Position numbers and translations under genes: made by a program
Part shown: piece by piece, positions 50,708 to 62,824 of the stretch
Numbering within the stretch: position 1 is the first letter of the stretch
Layout of the letters: every line of letters starts with the position of its first letter
Assembly (NCBI GenBank): GCA_034440575.1
Contig: JAOTOL010001321.1
Coordinates: 434,001-498,000, forward strand
Length of the DNA stretch: 64,000 bases
Direction: 5' to 3'
DNA from: Imbricaverruca yamaguchii
Lineage: Eukaryota; Arthropoda; Thecostraca; Neoverrucidae
The notes under the pieces: generated by a model
The model's database searches: none
The model's input: the letters and a program-made list of their open reading frames with translations, nothing else
What the model was told of the DNA's origin: nothing

Positions 50708-53700
50708 AATGGCCACAATTCCAGTGACCACACAACAACTTCAGTGCACGTGTTGAAGACTGACAAGATCCACCCGTAGCTGTGTCGTGTCACTGCGTGC
50801 TGTTGTTAGTGAAGCTAGTGTGGGGCATCGTTAGGGATGCTGGACGAGCGACGACAAGAGACGGGCTACGTCCCTTATCGGCACAGGATCGGCACCATTC
50901 CGCCACTGCGATGTGTGGACCGATCGCACATGCAAATGTGGTGCGATCGCAAATCCTGGCAGCTCATGAAGTCATGCATCTTATTGCATCCACGTATTGG
51001 GGAAGTGCAGACATTTCTTAATAAGTCAAGCCTAACTGGATAATTCGGCACGGTGCATTAACATTCAACATGCGTGCTAGATAATTTGCAGAGGATCACG
51101 ATTGCAAGAATTGTGCTTACAATGTTCGCTTTTGTGTATTGAAAAAGAAATCCGATTCAACCCATATTGACTATGATCATACCAAAATTGAATTAATATG
51201 TATAAGATTATGCCCGTAATCAACACTTAAGTGTGCCGTGCCGAATTGTGCAATGCAAATATCTTTCGGGCTAATTGTGTACATGTGAAGAAAACATGAA
51301 ACACTCGTGGGCCATTCCGTGTGTCCTTTTTTCCTGCAGCACAGTTTCTGGGAAACACACTCAACAATAAGCTCACATTTACATCACCCATTACTCATCA
51401 TTCAAAACAGAGCATCGAAACGCACTAGCCTTTTCAAAATATGTATCATGCAAGCTGAGAGTGGATAGACATCCACGCATCTCGCGCTTCAATCCCTCAT
51501 TTGACCCATCCTAGAAGATAAATTGTCAGCGCTGCTCCGAAAGATAAGTAAATTCTGAATGCTGAATTTATGCATAGCCTCAGGTGCCTGTCGAACTTCA
51601 ATCGACACCTCCCTTGCCATATTTAAACGACATCTCAACATTACGGCACATGGGCGAACAGAAGCAGCTTCCAGATACTGCCACCCTTACTCATAACCTC
51701 ATCCACTTCGCTCAACGACATAATATATCGCCCATCATTCATCCGCCACCCACCTCAGCACGTACAAGCTGCTCCAACACCAGCTGTCATCCAATACCCA
51801 TCCGATACCATCATAGGGCACCAATAAGGACCCTAGACGAGTGACGGCAAGTGCCAAGGATGAAGCGATTTCGGATGCGAACATATACCAAGTTGCATAA
51901 ATAAAAGGGGAAATAACTGAACACAGCGCCCCCCCCCCCCGTGACAGTATACGGATTGCCTGTTAAGCCGAGACACCGCCGGGGAGGGAGGGACGGACAG
52001 GGACGGAAGACCGCCGCCGGCGAAGCTGCCAAACCTGTCGTAGCTGCAGGTGTACCAGAGTGTCGCCGCAAGTCATTCTCTTTGGACAAGTATTGCCAGT
52101 GCTTCTGGGAAAGTATGCTGATGAAATTTGGTGAATGTCAAAATGACTAGAGAAATCGGGCTCTGCATGGGAATATTATGGCTTGAAATGCTGAATTACA
52201 CCGTGGAACACCGTTGCAACTTGTCCCACTGCGAAAAAGCCGCCACAAACCCTTTCTTCGGTGAAGACTAAGATTACTTAACTGGGGCCATTTTGATAAC
52301 AATTGATGAAACCATGAACGAAAGAACGAATCTAACGCAAGGTGAAATAATCCTACGCGAAACTCGAAAAATGGTTGGTTTCCAGTCGGATCAGGCCAGT
52401 TCGACCCGACCTTAATAACTTTTTTGTTATAGCACTTCGCGTTCAAGTTTTCCGCAATCCGAAAAGGCTGACAAATTCAACTCATTCCGGTACGCTCCAG
52501 AAACGTTGCGGTTGCTGCCAGATTGTAGTGTGCAACCAGATTTTAACTTAGAGGAATTTATAAAACCTAGAGGCATTTGCTTGGCGACCGTCCGTACTCG
52601 TTTCGGAACTGGTGTGAGCTACGCGAATTGCGTCATTTGAGGAGCTGGACGAGCGAGCGCAAAAGGTCGGTGAGGTACTGGATTCCCGTGCAGTACGCAC
52701 AGGATCTGGTACCAAACCGCGAAGTGGAATTTGTAGACTGCACTCTCTAAACAGCTCATGGGGGTATACATCGCACCTGAAGCTTATTACGCTATGCCAA
52801 ATTGTCGGATTAGCTAGGCATGCATTGTAGCACGGTACTGACGTCTTGCAGCCACCACGCTCATGTTTTGGAAGTGTAGGTCACGTGGTGTATACCGTCT
52901 AAGGTCAGCCAGCAGTGGCTGGGAGATCGGGCGGACGTCAGCTGCAATTCGAGGTGGATTGCAAGCTGCCCGCGGGGAGGAATGTCGCCACAAGCACCTT
53001 TCTTTGAGCAAATATTGAGTGGAGTACGTCAAGAGTATACTTCAAGTACAGTAAAGTACTTCAAGATAAATGGCATTGTGATGGAGGTTGGTAAATACCG
53101 AAATGAAAAGCACTGAGATGGCAGTGAGCAGGAAAGTTAAAACTTGAAATGTTGTATAACACCACGGAATGACGTTGAAAATTATCCGCCGGAGGACAAA
53201 GAGTTGTACGCCTCTCTTTTTGAGGAAAGACTTTGGCACACTTTGCTTTAGCAGACTTTGTGGAGACGATTGGGTAAAACTGGTAAACACGATATTAAAA
53301 GAGCACATTTGGCTCTGAGTGAACCAAACATTAGAGCCTGACGCGCTGTATAAAAAATGCAAAGTTCTTATGGTTTCAAAAGCGTGACGGTCGAGCCGGA
53401 CCAGGTCGAGCCTGCCGGATGGCTCTGATGAACCACAATACCATACACACGGAAGTAGATTCGCCAAGATTTCGCCCTCGCTTGTAGGCATTGCTCAGAA
53501 CAGCGCACCCCTGAAGTTAGAGCCAGTTATGTCGCCGTTAAGTTCTCTGGACGATCGGGGTAAGACGTCGGTTTAAGGCTACCTGAATGGAGGCACACTA
53601 TTGTGTATCACTACAGGCGGAAAATGCGTCCCTCTACTGTAACTGCGAGCCCTTGACAACTCTTGCAGACATTACTTTATTGGATTAAATTATGGTCAAA

Positions 53701-54184
53701 ACAAGGAACTTCATGTATGTGTGCAACTGATTCTGCTACTTCCTACGCCAATAAGCCATACCAAAATGTCTAAATAGATCAGGTGGCAGGACCTGTCACC
53801 GTCCTTTTCAGGGACTTGTTTAAGGGATATTTAATGGGGGTCCATTGGCCACTGCCGGTCCCTCGTCACCGCCCAGCCAACTCCGGCCTCCGCAGTCATG
53901 CTGAAGCATTGGGAAAGGTCCCGTCGCTGTCGAGGCCAGGGTCGTGATTGTGGGGAGGGGAGGGGGGTCGATATGTTAGTCGACCGTAAAGACATGTTAG
54001 ACGACTTCCTGGTCTCTCAGCTTCTGCGCGCAGTTCATGTCACGCCCAGTGCAGCGCGGTATCTCCCGTCACACTGCCATTGAGCCGGCCGATCGGTCTC
54101 GCAGCACGTGGGTCACTATTCCCACAGGCGTTTCTTCAGATACACAAATCGAAGGAAAAAATCACGTTGACTTGATATTCGACA
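50708..54184. other. Intronic stretch with a diverged direct duplication
   Basis: About 52020-52400 and 52930-53420 share spaced blocks (TGTCGCCRCAAG followed by TTCTTTG and CAARTATTG; then GCTTGAAATG-type, CACCRYGGAA and a final RGTCGAGCCGGACCAGG-like block). It looks like two copies of an old element. No coding motif recognised. A poly-C run lies at 51930-51941 and a G-run near 53950. Confidence 0.45.
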
Positions 54185-54625
54185 AGCGGTATGTGAACGC
54201 TTGCAAAGGTTCGTAAACACTGGCAAGGATCGGATCCCGTAATGCTAAAGTATTCGCAAGGATACGGGTCCATACGCACGCATTCGTAGGGACCCGTAGC
54301 CATTCTTAAGGGCCCGCAGACGTCCGTAGGGGTTCTCACACATTTACAGAGTTTGTAGGCATTTGTAAAGGCCCATAGATATTCGCATTGTCTCGTACGC
54401 GTTCGTGGGGGCCCGCAGATGTTCGCAGGAGTCCGAAGACGTCATTAAGGGCCCTTAGCCGATTGTAGGGGTCCGCATGCATTCACAAGGGTCTGTAGTA
54501 ATTGGGAAGAGTCCGTGCATACCTATAAGGACCTGCAACATTCGTATATGTCCATAGATTTTCGTAAGGGCCAGAAGACGTTCGTAATAGCCCGTGGACG
54601 GTCGTAAGGTCTCGTAGACGTTCTT
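54185..54625 (+). repeat. Degenerate minisatellite, about 22-bp unit
   Basis: TTCGTAGGGGCCCGTAGAC-like strings recur about 18-20 times with strong divergence. An old array inside intron 3. Confidence 0.75.
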
Positions 54626-56224
54626 AAAAGCCTGCCCCCGCACAGCCTCGGCTGCTATAGAAAATGCTGTTGGCCTTTGCATTTCCGCCTTGTCGAACCC
54701 GTACACGTACGGCTCAAGGAAATGCCCCTTGGGTACATTCCTGGCGAAGTGCTGCCTTGAAGTCAGATAATTATTCGTACATAATTACATAGGTACAATT
54801 ATGACCTAGTACATTTCCAAGTACATATGGAAGAAGACGCGAATTGTATCAAGATACACAATCCTTGTCATTATTTTTATTTCACCCTCACATGGACGCA
54901 TCAAGCAACATCCATCGTCAGTCGTATATTTGGAACACTTGTGGTCCCACATGTGCGTCATGGCATTTGTACAGGTATTGGTGGTGAAAATGAAATATAT
55001 GAGAATCCCAAGAATGTGAGCTATCCAATGCGCTTTTGCTTCGTTGCGAAACGACGGCCGATGTGAGTGCAGTTATAAATAGCATGGACTGACGCCACAT
55101 TAACAAAATAATTAAACAACAGAATCGTATGCTTATACCCGGCACACTTCGCTCCAGTCGCATTCTTCTACTTGTCAGCAGAATGTTCTCTCTGCACAAT
55201 ACTGTGTCGTCCAAGGCAACAAGATTACAAACAGTGTCTCTAAAACAAACACAAATATATGAAACAAATCAGTGAGGTATCGGGTCCCTACACAGAAGAA
55301 CAACATTCCCTCTCGCATAAGTAGACGAAAATCCTTTGAAATGAAAGGGGCAGGACATGAGCAGTAGTCACCTGATGTCGGATCGGCGTTGCTGTTATGC
55401 TCGTTATCCGAAATTGTCTAGCTATGTTGCCAACGGCTTGTGCAATGGCATTTGACATAAGCGAAGGGGACGGTGCAGCTTCCCCATATTGAATGCTGCT
55501 TGGGTTGTAGTCACTACCTTCCATAGGATATTGCGTGTTATTCACCAAGTCTAATGAACAATTCACTTCAGAAATGCGAGGTGCAGACACAAATGTCAAT
55601 GCAAACTGAAGCTACAAAGAATCCAAACAAAACGAGTGGCGTGATGGTTTCGAATACGACGTCGGGAAGCAAAAAAAGCAAAATAAATGGCATGCAAAGG
55701 TGCAAGGCAGGAGGCACGAGGAAAACGATAAAGGGAATTCCATGTTGTGCCGCATGGTGCTGCAATTAAGAAAAAATAATAATGCAACTCTATGTTAGCA
55801 AAGACACGACGCGACCATTGCTTCCACTGAGCTTCCACTGCCTAGATTTCGCTGCCAACGTCCCTTTGAGCATCGTTCTGTCCATTCTTGTCACCTTGCT
55901 TCCCCGGCTCAATATTTTCAGTCACTTCAAGAAAATATTCAGCTATCTAACTACCTACCTTTCCGTTCATGTCTCCCAGTTTCTTCCACTCACAACAAGT
56001 ATTCTTGCGTCCATCCAAGTCTCTCTCACCTCCTCAAATCTTCAAGCTTCTATACAGTCACATAGACCTCACACACAGCGAACATCCAAAAACTGATACA
56101 CCGTACTATGCCCAACTACACTACCTGCCCCCAAATCACGACCTGGTGGCAGGCTGGTAAACAACAGCGACGATGACGACTCGCATGGAATGGGCAGCTG
56201 TTAGCCCTCGTAGAACGACATTTT
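54626..56224. other. Intronic stretch, nothing recognised
   Basis: Short open frames only, without motif. Confidence 0.5.
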
Positions 56225-57050
56225 ACCACCTTCGGTCGTATAGGGGGGGGGTACGACCCCCCTGACGATTCGAAACCATGCATGTTACGAAAACGAACCA
56301 AAGGCCAAAGTTATAGATCTGGCCGAGATCTCGCGATTGGAATTCTGTATGACCTTCTAAGATCAATGGATGATCTTCCAGGTCAGGTCAAAAGTCTAAA
56401 ATGGATTTTTTTTTTCCTAAGAAAATCGCCAGTTGTATCGAAACTACTGTATAAATATCCACGAAATGCCCTGAAATATGTTTATTTGGACCTTGCGAAC
56501 ATAACGGCATGCAACACGGTGTGATCGGACCGATATATTATGCACCAAATGAGGTCAAAGCCATGACCCCAAATATCCAACTTTTCGAACAGTGGTTCCA
56601 ACTTCGACGTTTAAAGTTCCCTGGGGTAAAAATGGACCCTGAAATCGAATTCAGAACGAAAAATTACCGTAGGTCAGCTAAAAAAGTCGAAAGGTCAAAC
56701 GAGGTCAGCCGAGGTCATCCGAGGTAGCCGATTTTTGGAACATTATTTTTCAATGGGAACCCATCTGGGCATCTGGATTTTTCATTATATGCCCATAATT
56801 ACGCTAAGTACGTAACAAAATACGTGCGATAATCACGTATTTGTTGAAAACTTGTCCGAGGTCCTCCCCTTTATGACCTCATAACTCCGTGGCCTGATAT
56901 GACCTCCCACAAAAAAATTCACCAAAAGTCGTCAAAAGGTTTCCCCAGAAGATACTGAAAATCTCAGAGGATCCGTTCATCGGTTTGGAAGTAATGCACA
57001 AAAACCTGAGGAGGTTGCACCCCCACCCCCACCCCTATACGGGCGAGGGA
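56225..57050. repeat. Dispersed-type element with GC-rich ends and AGGTCA cluster
   Basis: The ends are GTATAGGGGGGG...ACCCCCCTGAC on the left and GAGGTTGCACCCCCACCCC...TATACGGGCG on the right, a loose inverted pair. It carries five or more AGGTCA hexamers at 56671-56725 and TGACCT at about 56872-56905. It resembles the other non-autonomous elements in layout, but I see no second copy in the window. Confidence 0.4.
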
Positions 57051-57180
57051 TAATGTGGTGGTATTAATTGCCGGGAGAAGGGTGCCCTCTATTGCCGAGC
57101 TGTTATTCCCATCTCTATTCTTCCTTCTCTTTCCGTAAGTCTCATTCTCTCCATTTCTCTTTCTCCCTTCCTCCTTCCCA

Positions 57181-57301
<121 letters not shown>

Positions 57302-57424
57302 TTCACTATTCTTCTTTATCGAACCACCGTTGTCCCTCCACGATCGTTCTCCCCATCCCCCTCCATCTTCGCCACACGCAATTCCGTTGAGACACAATTT
57401 GACAGCATTGTCTACTGTTCACAG

Positions 57425-57607
57425 GTTAGCGGCATCTCCACGGAGATATTTCGTCAGATCGAGACGGTGGAGAACGAGCTGGATGCGTCCACGGCTGCCG
57501 CGCTACAGGCGGTGGAGAAGAGGGGAGAAATGCTCGTCACCATGCTGGACCCCTCCCGGCTCTCGAAGAAGGCGAGCGAGGCCGCTTCGCGGTACCTGGC
57601 GCAACAG
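57425..57607 (+). CDS. RhoGAP100F: syd-1/RhoGAP100F coding exon 3
   Basis: 61 codons in phase 0, from acceptor TACTGTTCACAG (ends 57424) to a perfect donor CAG-GTGAGT at 57608. It encodes VSGISTEIFRQIETVENELD, then STAAALQAVEKRGEML, ending SEAASRYLAQQ (protein residues 93-153). This helical block before the PDZ domain is strongly conserved in arthropod RhoGAP100F/syd-1 as I know it, and is the best identifier besides the PDZ domain. I know of no function assigned to the block; its heptad-like charged pattern suggests a helix. Codon third positions are GC-rich, unlike the flanking introns. The last residues join the next exon as [12 protein letters not shown]. Confidence 0.93.
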
Positions 57608-57904
57608 GTGAGTTTGCCCTAAAGTGCTATTGAGCATGAGATATGATTATGCCTCAATATTTATCACCGGCACCTTGGTCGTTCGACAGCCACCGGCTAT
57701 AACTGATAAATGTCGTAGACTACTTTGACATTGCGTATTCATGTCTGCATTGAATGAAGTTGTGACTGCTTGTATCAGAATGGAAATGAGGTATTATCGA
57801 TGTGAAAATAAATACACTTATATTTTAAACAGTAGTTATAAATCAGATGTAAAATTTTGAGTACAAAGTCCCATAAATGCCTACAAGATATTTCATACAC
57901 GGCA
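57608..57904. other. Intron 4 start
   Basis: AT-rich, nothing recognised. Confidence 0.5.
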
Positions 57905-58096
57905 CTGACCTTGCTTGACCTTGGCTAACTCGCTGACCCTAGATGACCTGACTTCAAAATTTGAAACAGAATGTCAAATTGATGTGGGAAAAGGTATGCC
58001 AAATTTCGGCGCGCTACCGCGCGCCGTTCTTTGTTATGCGCGAATAACCTGAAGGGGCGGTTGAAGACCCCCCTCCCCCGAGACTGCGCGGGTTAA
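57905..58096 (+). mobile_element. TTAA-bounded MITE copy E (3' end only)
   Basis: It matches the last 190 bp of copies C and D, from the TGACCTTGCTTGACCTTGGC cluster to GACTGCGCGGGTTAA, with TTAA at 58093-58096. Confidence 0.75.
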
Positions 58097-61000
58097 TAGG
58101 AATGGAAGCCATGATGTGGACGTGCTGCAAGCGCACGTGTTTATACCCCACCATCTTCGATGGCGCTACAGACGACATCGGATCATCAACAACCCTAAGC
58201 TTGGTCGGAACATTCCGCAGCTTGCGTTGCGCCATTAGCTTTGGACAACGTAGTGACATGAATCGCATTCCGGCCAAGCGAGTGCATATTTTTAATGGGC
58301 ACCTCCGTGTTTAGAATTGCATGTGCCATGGTCTTTCGTCAGCGTATGGGCTGGGCTTTTCGTGCATGATTGTTTAAAAGTGAAGGTGGTTGACGTGCAA
58401 CTTCGGCACATGTATATTTCCTGCACGCCTGTCCACAAGCGGGGTAACGTATCGTTCCACAAGGAGCACGACCCTGATGCTTTGCCAATGCACGCTCCAC
58501 ACAATGCATCAACAGCTTGTGAAGTACCCGCCCGGGTGAGGTACACCTCGTGAGCGTCAGAAGCGTGTTTCTGCTTTGACGGCGGCGTCTTTGGGTTGAG
58601 TGTGGCAAGCGCTGTAGCTACTAAATTTGGCCTACTGACACCCTATGTGATGGATTCAAGTACACATCATGGTTTGCAATGGGAAACCAGACTATAGTTA
58701 TGTGTTGCTCACATGTGCCAAAGACATCTGCTATATGTGCAACTGAGCCTAATGTTTCACCTCATAATGTGAATGCGGAGGGGAATGCAAATAAAGGTTG
58801 CATGAGACCAGCCTGATCAAGAATGCATAGCTCGGGAACAATTGAGCCGGTTTGAATGAACAATACGGCATTGAAGAGCTCTGGCACAAGCGATCATCTC
58901 AAAACTCCAGTGATAGTAACAACTGTATATTATTTTGTTTGCTGGATATGCATGTAGTTACATATAACCACACGCAATGCATGCACCGTACATGAAATGC
59001 ACGCAAAGAGCAAACAAAACAAAAAGCATGTGAAAGCTCACGTGACACATGACACGTGACTACACGCACTTGCATCCGGTCTTAGCAGAGGTGTAGCCAG
59101 GATCTTGTGAATGGGGGATCAAAGAAGTATAATTCAATGGATAACGATTTGAGTGCGCTGTGTGCGCGCCAAAAATTACTGTTTTAATGTGGTACAGATC
59201 GTGTGATTTCATGCCTGATTTGGTGTATGTTTTGTTAAGGGGGAGGCTCTAGCCCCCTCCCCATTGACTGTGTCTCTGGGTTTGAGTCACTTGCATAAAA
59301 CACAAGCCGCGCACAAGAGAACAGTGACGCTTGTGGTCAGGCTGGAAAATCAGCTTCGCTGCACAGGCCACGCAGCGATCTCTCGAGTCACCACTGCCAC
59401 CGCCGGCGCCATTAACGCCCCGAACACCGACACCACTGACACCGCACCGCATCGCAGTGCAAAATGCTCGTCCCTTTGTTGCTGCACCGGGGCACTGCGC
59501 TGCGGGGGGGGCAAGCCGTGCCGACGCAGCTTGGATACATTTCAAGTCATAATTCACTAATTTGCATAGACAAATGCTCAAACGTTGGTACAGACCTCCA
59601 TCATGTCCTGCAGTCATGTTTTGGACAGTATATTTCACTGTATAAAAATTGTGAATCCCAGGGTGAACATGTTGATAAGATCTTTTCACCAATATGATAT
59701 TGCTTTGGCATGCCGACATGTCTGCGTCCCCCTCCCCTCGATCAATGCCCGGTTAGCTTCACATATGCCAACCAACCACCCATCTGGATAATATAGCCAT
59801 CAATCCCGGGGTCTCGTACAAGCAGCTTATTCGCTTTGTATTTCGTTTTGTGCGGATGTTTTGTTTGACAACATTAATTGTTCAGGACCTCTCCCCTGCA
59901 GTGGGGAAGGTGTCATCCAGCCGTGAACTGGCAAAGTTCAGCAATCCCAAATACTGGTGTTCATGCCGCTCACCGATGGCATTTCAATGGAAGTAAGGCC
60001 TATGAAAAGGCTTATTCTGGTGGCATTTAAACATGCGTATCATTTATGTAGAAAACGTTCGCTCTGTGTACATGGCAAAGGCACTGGTTGTGCGTTTCGC
60101 ATCCACCAATAATCAGTTGGTGACGGGCACCCCACAAACATCGAACGTGTACTGCGGGTCAGCATACCATGTCCGGTGCACGTAGGTATTGCCATCTAGT
60201 GAGAAGATTGCGCAGCAAGAGCGGTATGCTGCTTACGTTGCCCATTTTACACAGAACACCATGGTTTTCTATAATCATGTTCCACGGTATATATACGTTT
60301 GATACAAAACGGAGCAATTGTTGATGTTTTCCTGAGCGTTTGTGTATGAGTTTTTGTTTCGCTCCTCACTCCTAGTAGAAAAGTCGACTTACTTCGCACA
60401 AACGTTGTAAAAAAAGCAATTTATCTTCTCTGCGCAAACCCCCTCCGATGTGCGTATTAAGATAGAGCAGCAACCTATTGATCAGAATGTAGCTTGTGTT
60501 CACGTAGATGTATTCAAATTTGCTTATTTGGTTTCGTAGCATGCACAGCTAACGGGGCGGATCAGGTAAAACTATTAAATGTTATTCCAAACGTGATGGA
60601 CACTGGCCCGCAAAAACATTCATTCATCGTGTTCTCTCTACACCCTATCTTAGGTGCCTTTCTCTAAACACTATCCTCCCCATCTCTTCAATTATATAGC
60701 CTAGAAGTAGCCAGGCCAGTTTAAAGAATAAGCAGCTAACTACAAGCAGCCAAACAATGGCTCATACAATCTTACACATGATTACCTATTAGTTCCTCAG
60801 AGACCCTTCGGACGCTAGGTTTGCATTCAGGCCATTAAAATGTTGCATTGTAAATATTAGACCACAAAAACGGATACTGGCGATTAATTGATGGGCACCA
60901 CTGCTTCTGATCCTGAACACCTTGATCCTTGACCTAGAACACCATGTCACCGACGAGGAGTCATGGTTGGAAAGCGTCTCAAGACATGCATTGTCATGCA

Positions 61001-61542
61001 TCTGGGTGCATCAACCGCAGCAAGAATGACGACTACCAATTTACTAAAATTCACCAGAAATGTTTATCCGTATGAATCTCTGGCGTTGTGGCTCAGCCTG
61101 ATCAGAACATTATCCTCTGATAAAAGCTGCAACATGTGGCATCACGCCTGCTAAGTAACGGTACTTTGCTGCACGCCGTCATCCAGTGGCTACGATGCAC
61201 TCGTTAGTAAATGTATCCATCCTCTTGGGTATCGATATTTGATGCTAATAGAAAATAGACACAGAAATGACGACAGCAGGGTGAACACTAGTGGCATGTC
61301 TTTCAGCACGATTCCGAGACATCGGCAAAGTGCTCAGCAAGTCAGTATCACCCGTACAGTTTCTGGAGGCGCAGCGGGACACTAAATTTTGCGGAAGACA
61401 GACGTACACTTCATTGATGTGTGGATGTTAGCGGCTGTCCAAGAGCACACCTGTATGGCCACCACATCTCGTATCACCAGGGCATTGTCAGGCCGCCGTG
61501 TCCACATGCTCATCACCGTCTCAACCTTGGCGGTGCGCGCAG
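58097..61542. other. Remainder of intron 4
   Basis: No gene or element recognised. It ends in an unusual GC-rich acceptor region (CTTGGCGGTGCGCGCAG) whose polypyrimidine tract is weak. CTCATCACCGTCTCAACC lies a little upstream. Confidence 0.5.
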
Positions 61543-62824
61543 GACGGCCGCCACATGATCCAGTTCGTGGAGATCGTGAAGCGGCCCGGCCAGACGCTGG
61601 GCCTCTACATCCGCGAGGGGAACGGCGCCGACCGCGCCGACGGCGTGTTCGTGTCGCGCATCGCGCTCGAGTCGGCCGTCTACAACTCGGGCTGCCTGCG
61701 CGTCGGCGACGAGGTGCTCGCCGTCAACCTGGTGGACGTGACCAAGATGGGGCTGGACGACGTGGTGATCATCATGTCGATCCCGCGCCGGCTGGTGCTG
61801 ACGACGCGGCAGCGCAGCTACCAGCACGGCGCCGCCAGTCCGCCCATGCTGCGCATCGAGGCCAAGCCGCCGCCCGTGGTGGTCATCAAGAAGGAGCTGG
61901 ACGGCGACAACGACGAGGAGCGCGCACCGCCGCCGCCGTCGACGGCGCCCCCGCCGCTGCCGCCGCGCCGGCAGCGCAGCGCCGACCAGTCGCCGTACGG
62001 CTACACGCGCGGCCTGGTGCACCGCGACGCCGCCGGCGGCTACGACGCGCAGGGCCGCCAGCGGCGCTCGCAGTACGCCGCGGCGCCGGCCAGCCGCAGC
62101 CTGCCGCCCAGCGAGTCGTGGCACAGCGACGCCAGCTCGGTGGTGTCCTACCAGCCGCCGCCGCCCGTCGTGACGCAGCAGCCGCGGCCGCAGCAGCCGC
62201 TCTACTCGCCGTACGACCGCGGCGCCTACCCGAAGACGCTCGAGTCGCTCGCCGAGCGCGTGCACGGCGGCCCGCTCGACTCGCTCGCCGGCAACGTCGA
62301 GTCGCTGTACGCGGCGGCGCGCCGCGGCGGCTACGGCTCGCTGCCGCGCGGCGGCGGCCACCGCGGCGGCGGCCGCGGCCGCGGCCCCGAGCGCGGCGCC
62401 GCCGGCGGTGTCACGCGCACCTACAGCGACCAGCGGCTGCCGCTGACCGACTCGGACGGCGGCGACGCGTCGCTGCCGCCGGCGCTGCGGCCCAACTTCA
62501 AGACGTCGTCGCTGCAGTACCCGCTGCGCTACACCGACACCATGAAGCGGCTGTCGGCGATGCGGCGGCGCACGGCGTCGCTGGACTACGCGTCCGACTC
62601 GGAGGCGGTGCTGGCCGGCGGCCGGCCGCCGCCGACGCACCGCACACGGCCGCAGCAGCTGGCGGCGGCCGGGCCGCGCAGCAACTCACTGCCCAGGGAC
62701 GGCCGGGGCGGCGTGCTGCGCGGCCGGCCGCACTACGCGTCCGACTACGGCTCGACGGGCACCGCCGACAGCCAGGACGAGAGCGACGGCGCCGTCAGCG
62801 CGCCGGAACTGCTCACGCGTCGAG
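61543..62824 (+). CDS. RhoGAP100F: syd-1/RhoGAP100F coding exon 4 (PDZ domain and linker)
   Basis: 427 codons plus one base. The acceptor AG is at 61541-61542; the donor GAG-GTGAGG has GT at 62825-62826. Residues of about 158-243 form a PDZ domain: [21 protein letters not shown] (the carboxylate-binding loop and strand), [29 protein letters not shown] and [18 protein letters not shown] domains bind C-terminal peptides; in flies this domain of Syd-1 is reported to bind Neurexin. A long disordered region follows with a proline-rich stretch (APPPLPPRR near 61948), an RGG-like block (near 62349-62410) and conserved-looking Ser motifs ([29 protein letters not shown]) that suggest phosphorylation sites. 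The exon is extremely GC-rich at third positions. The C2 and RhoGAP domains should follow beyond the window. Confidence 0.93.

Noticed and set aside
53042..53491. 149-codon minus-strand frame as a membrane protein
   Set aside because: Hydrophobic by AT-rich composition, lies in a duplicated non-coding element, and the partner copy does not keep the frame.
61513..62640. 375-codon minus-strand frame opposite exon 4
   Set aside because: It is the mirror of a very GC-rich real exon; the plus-strand frame has the PDZ domain.
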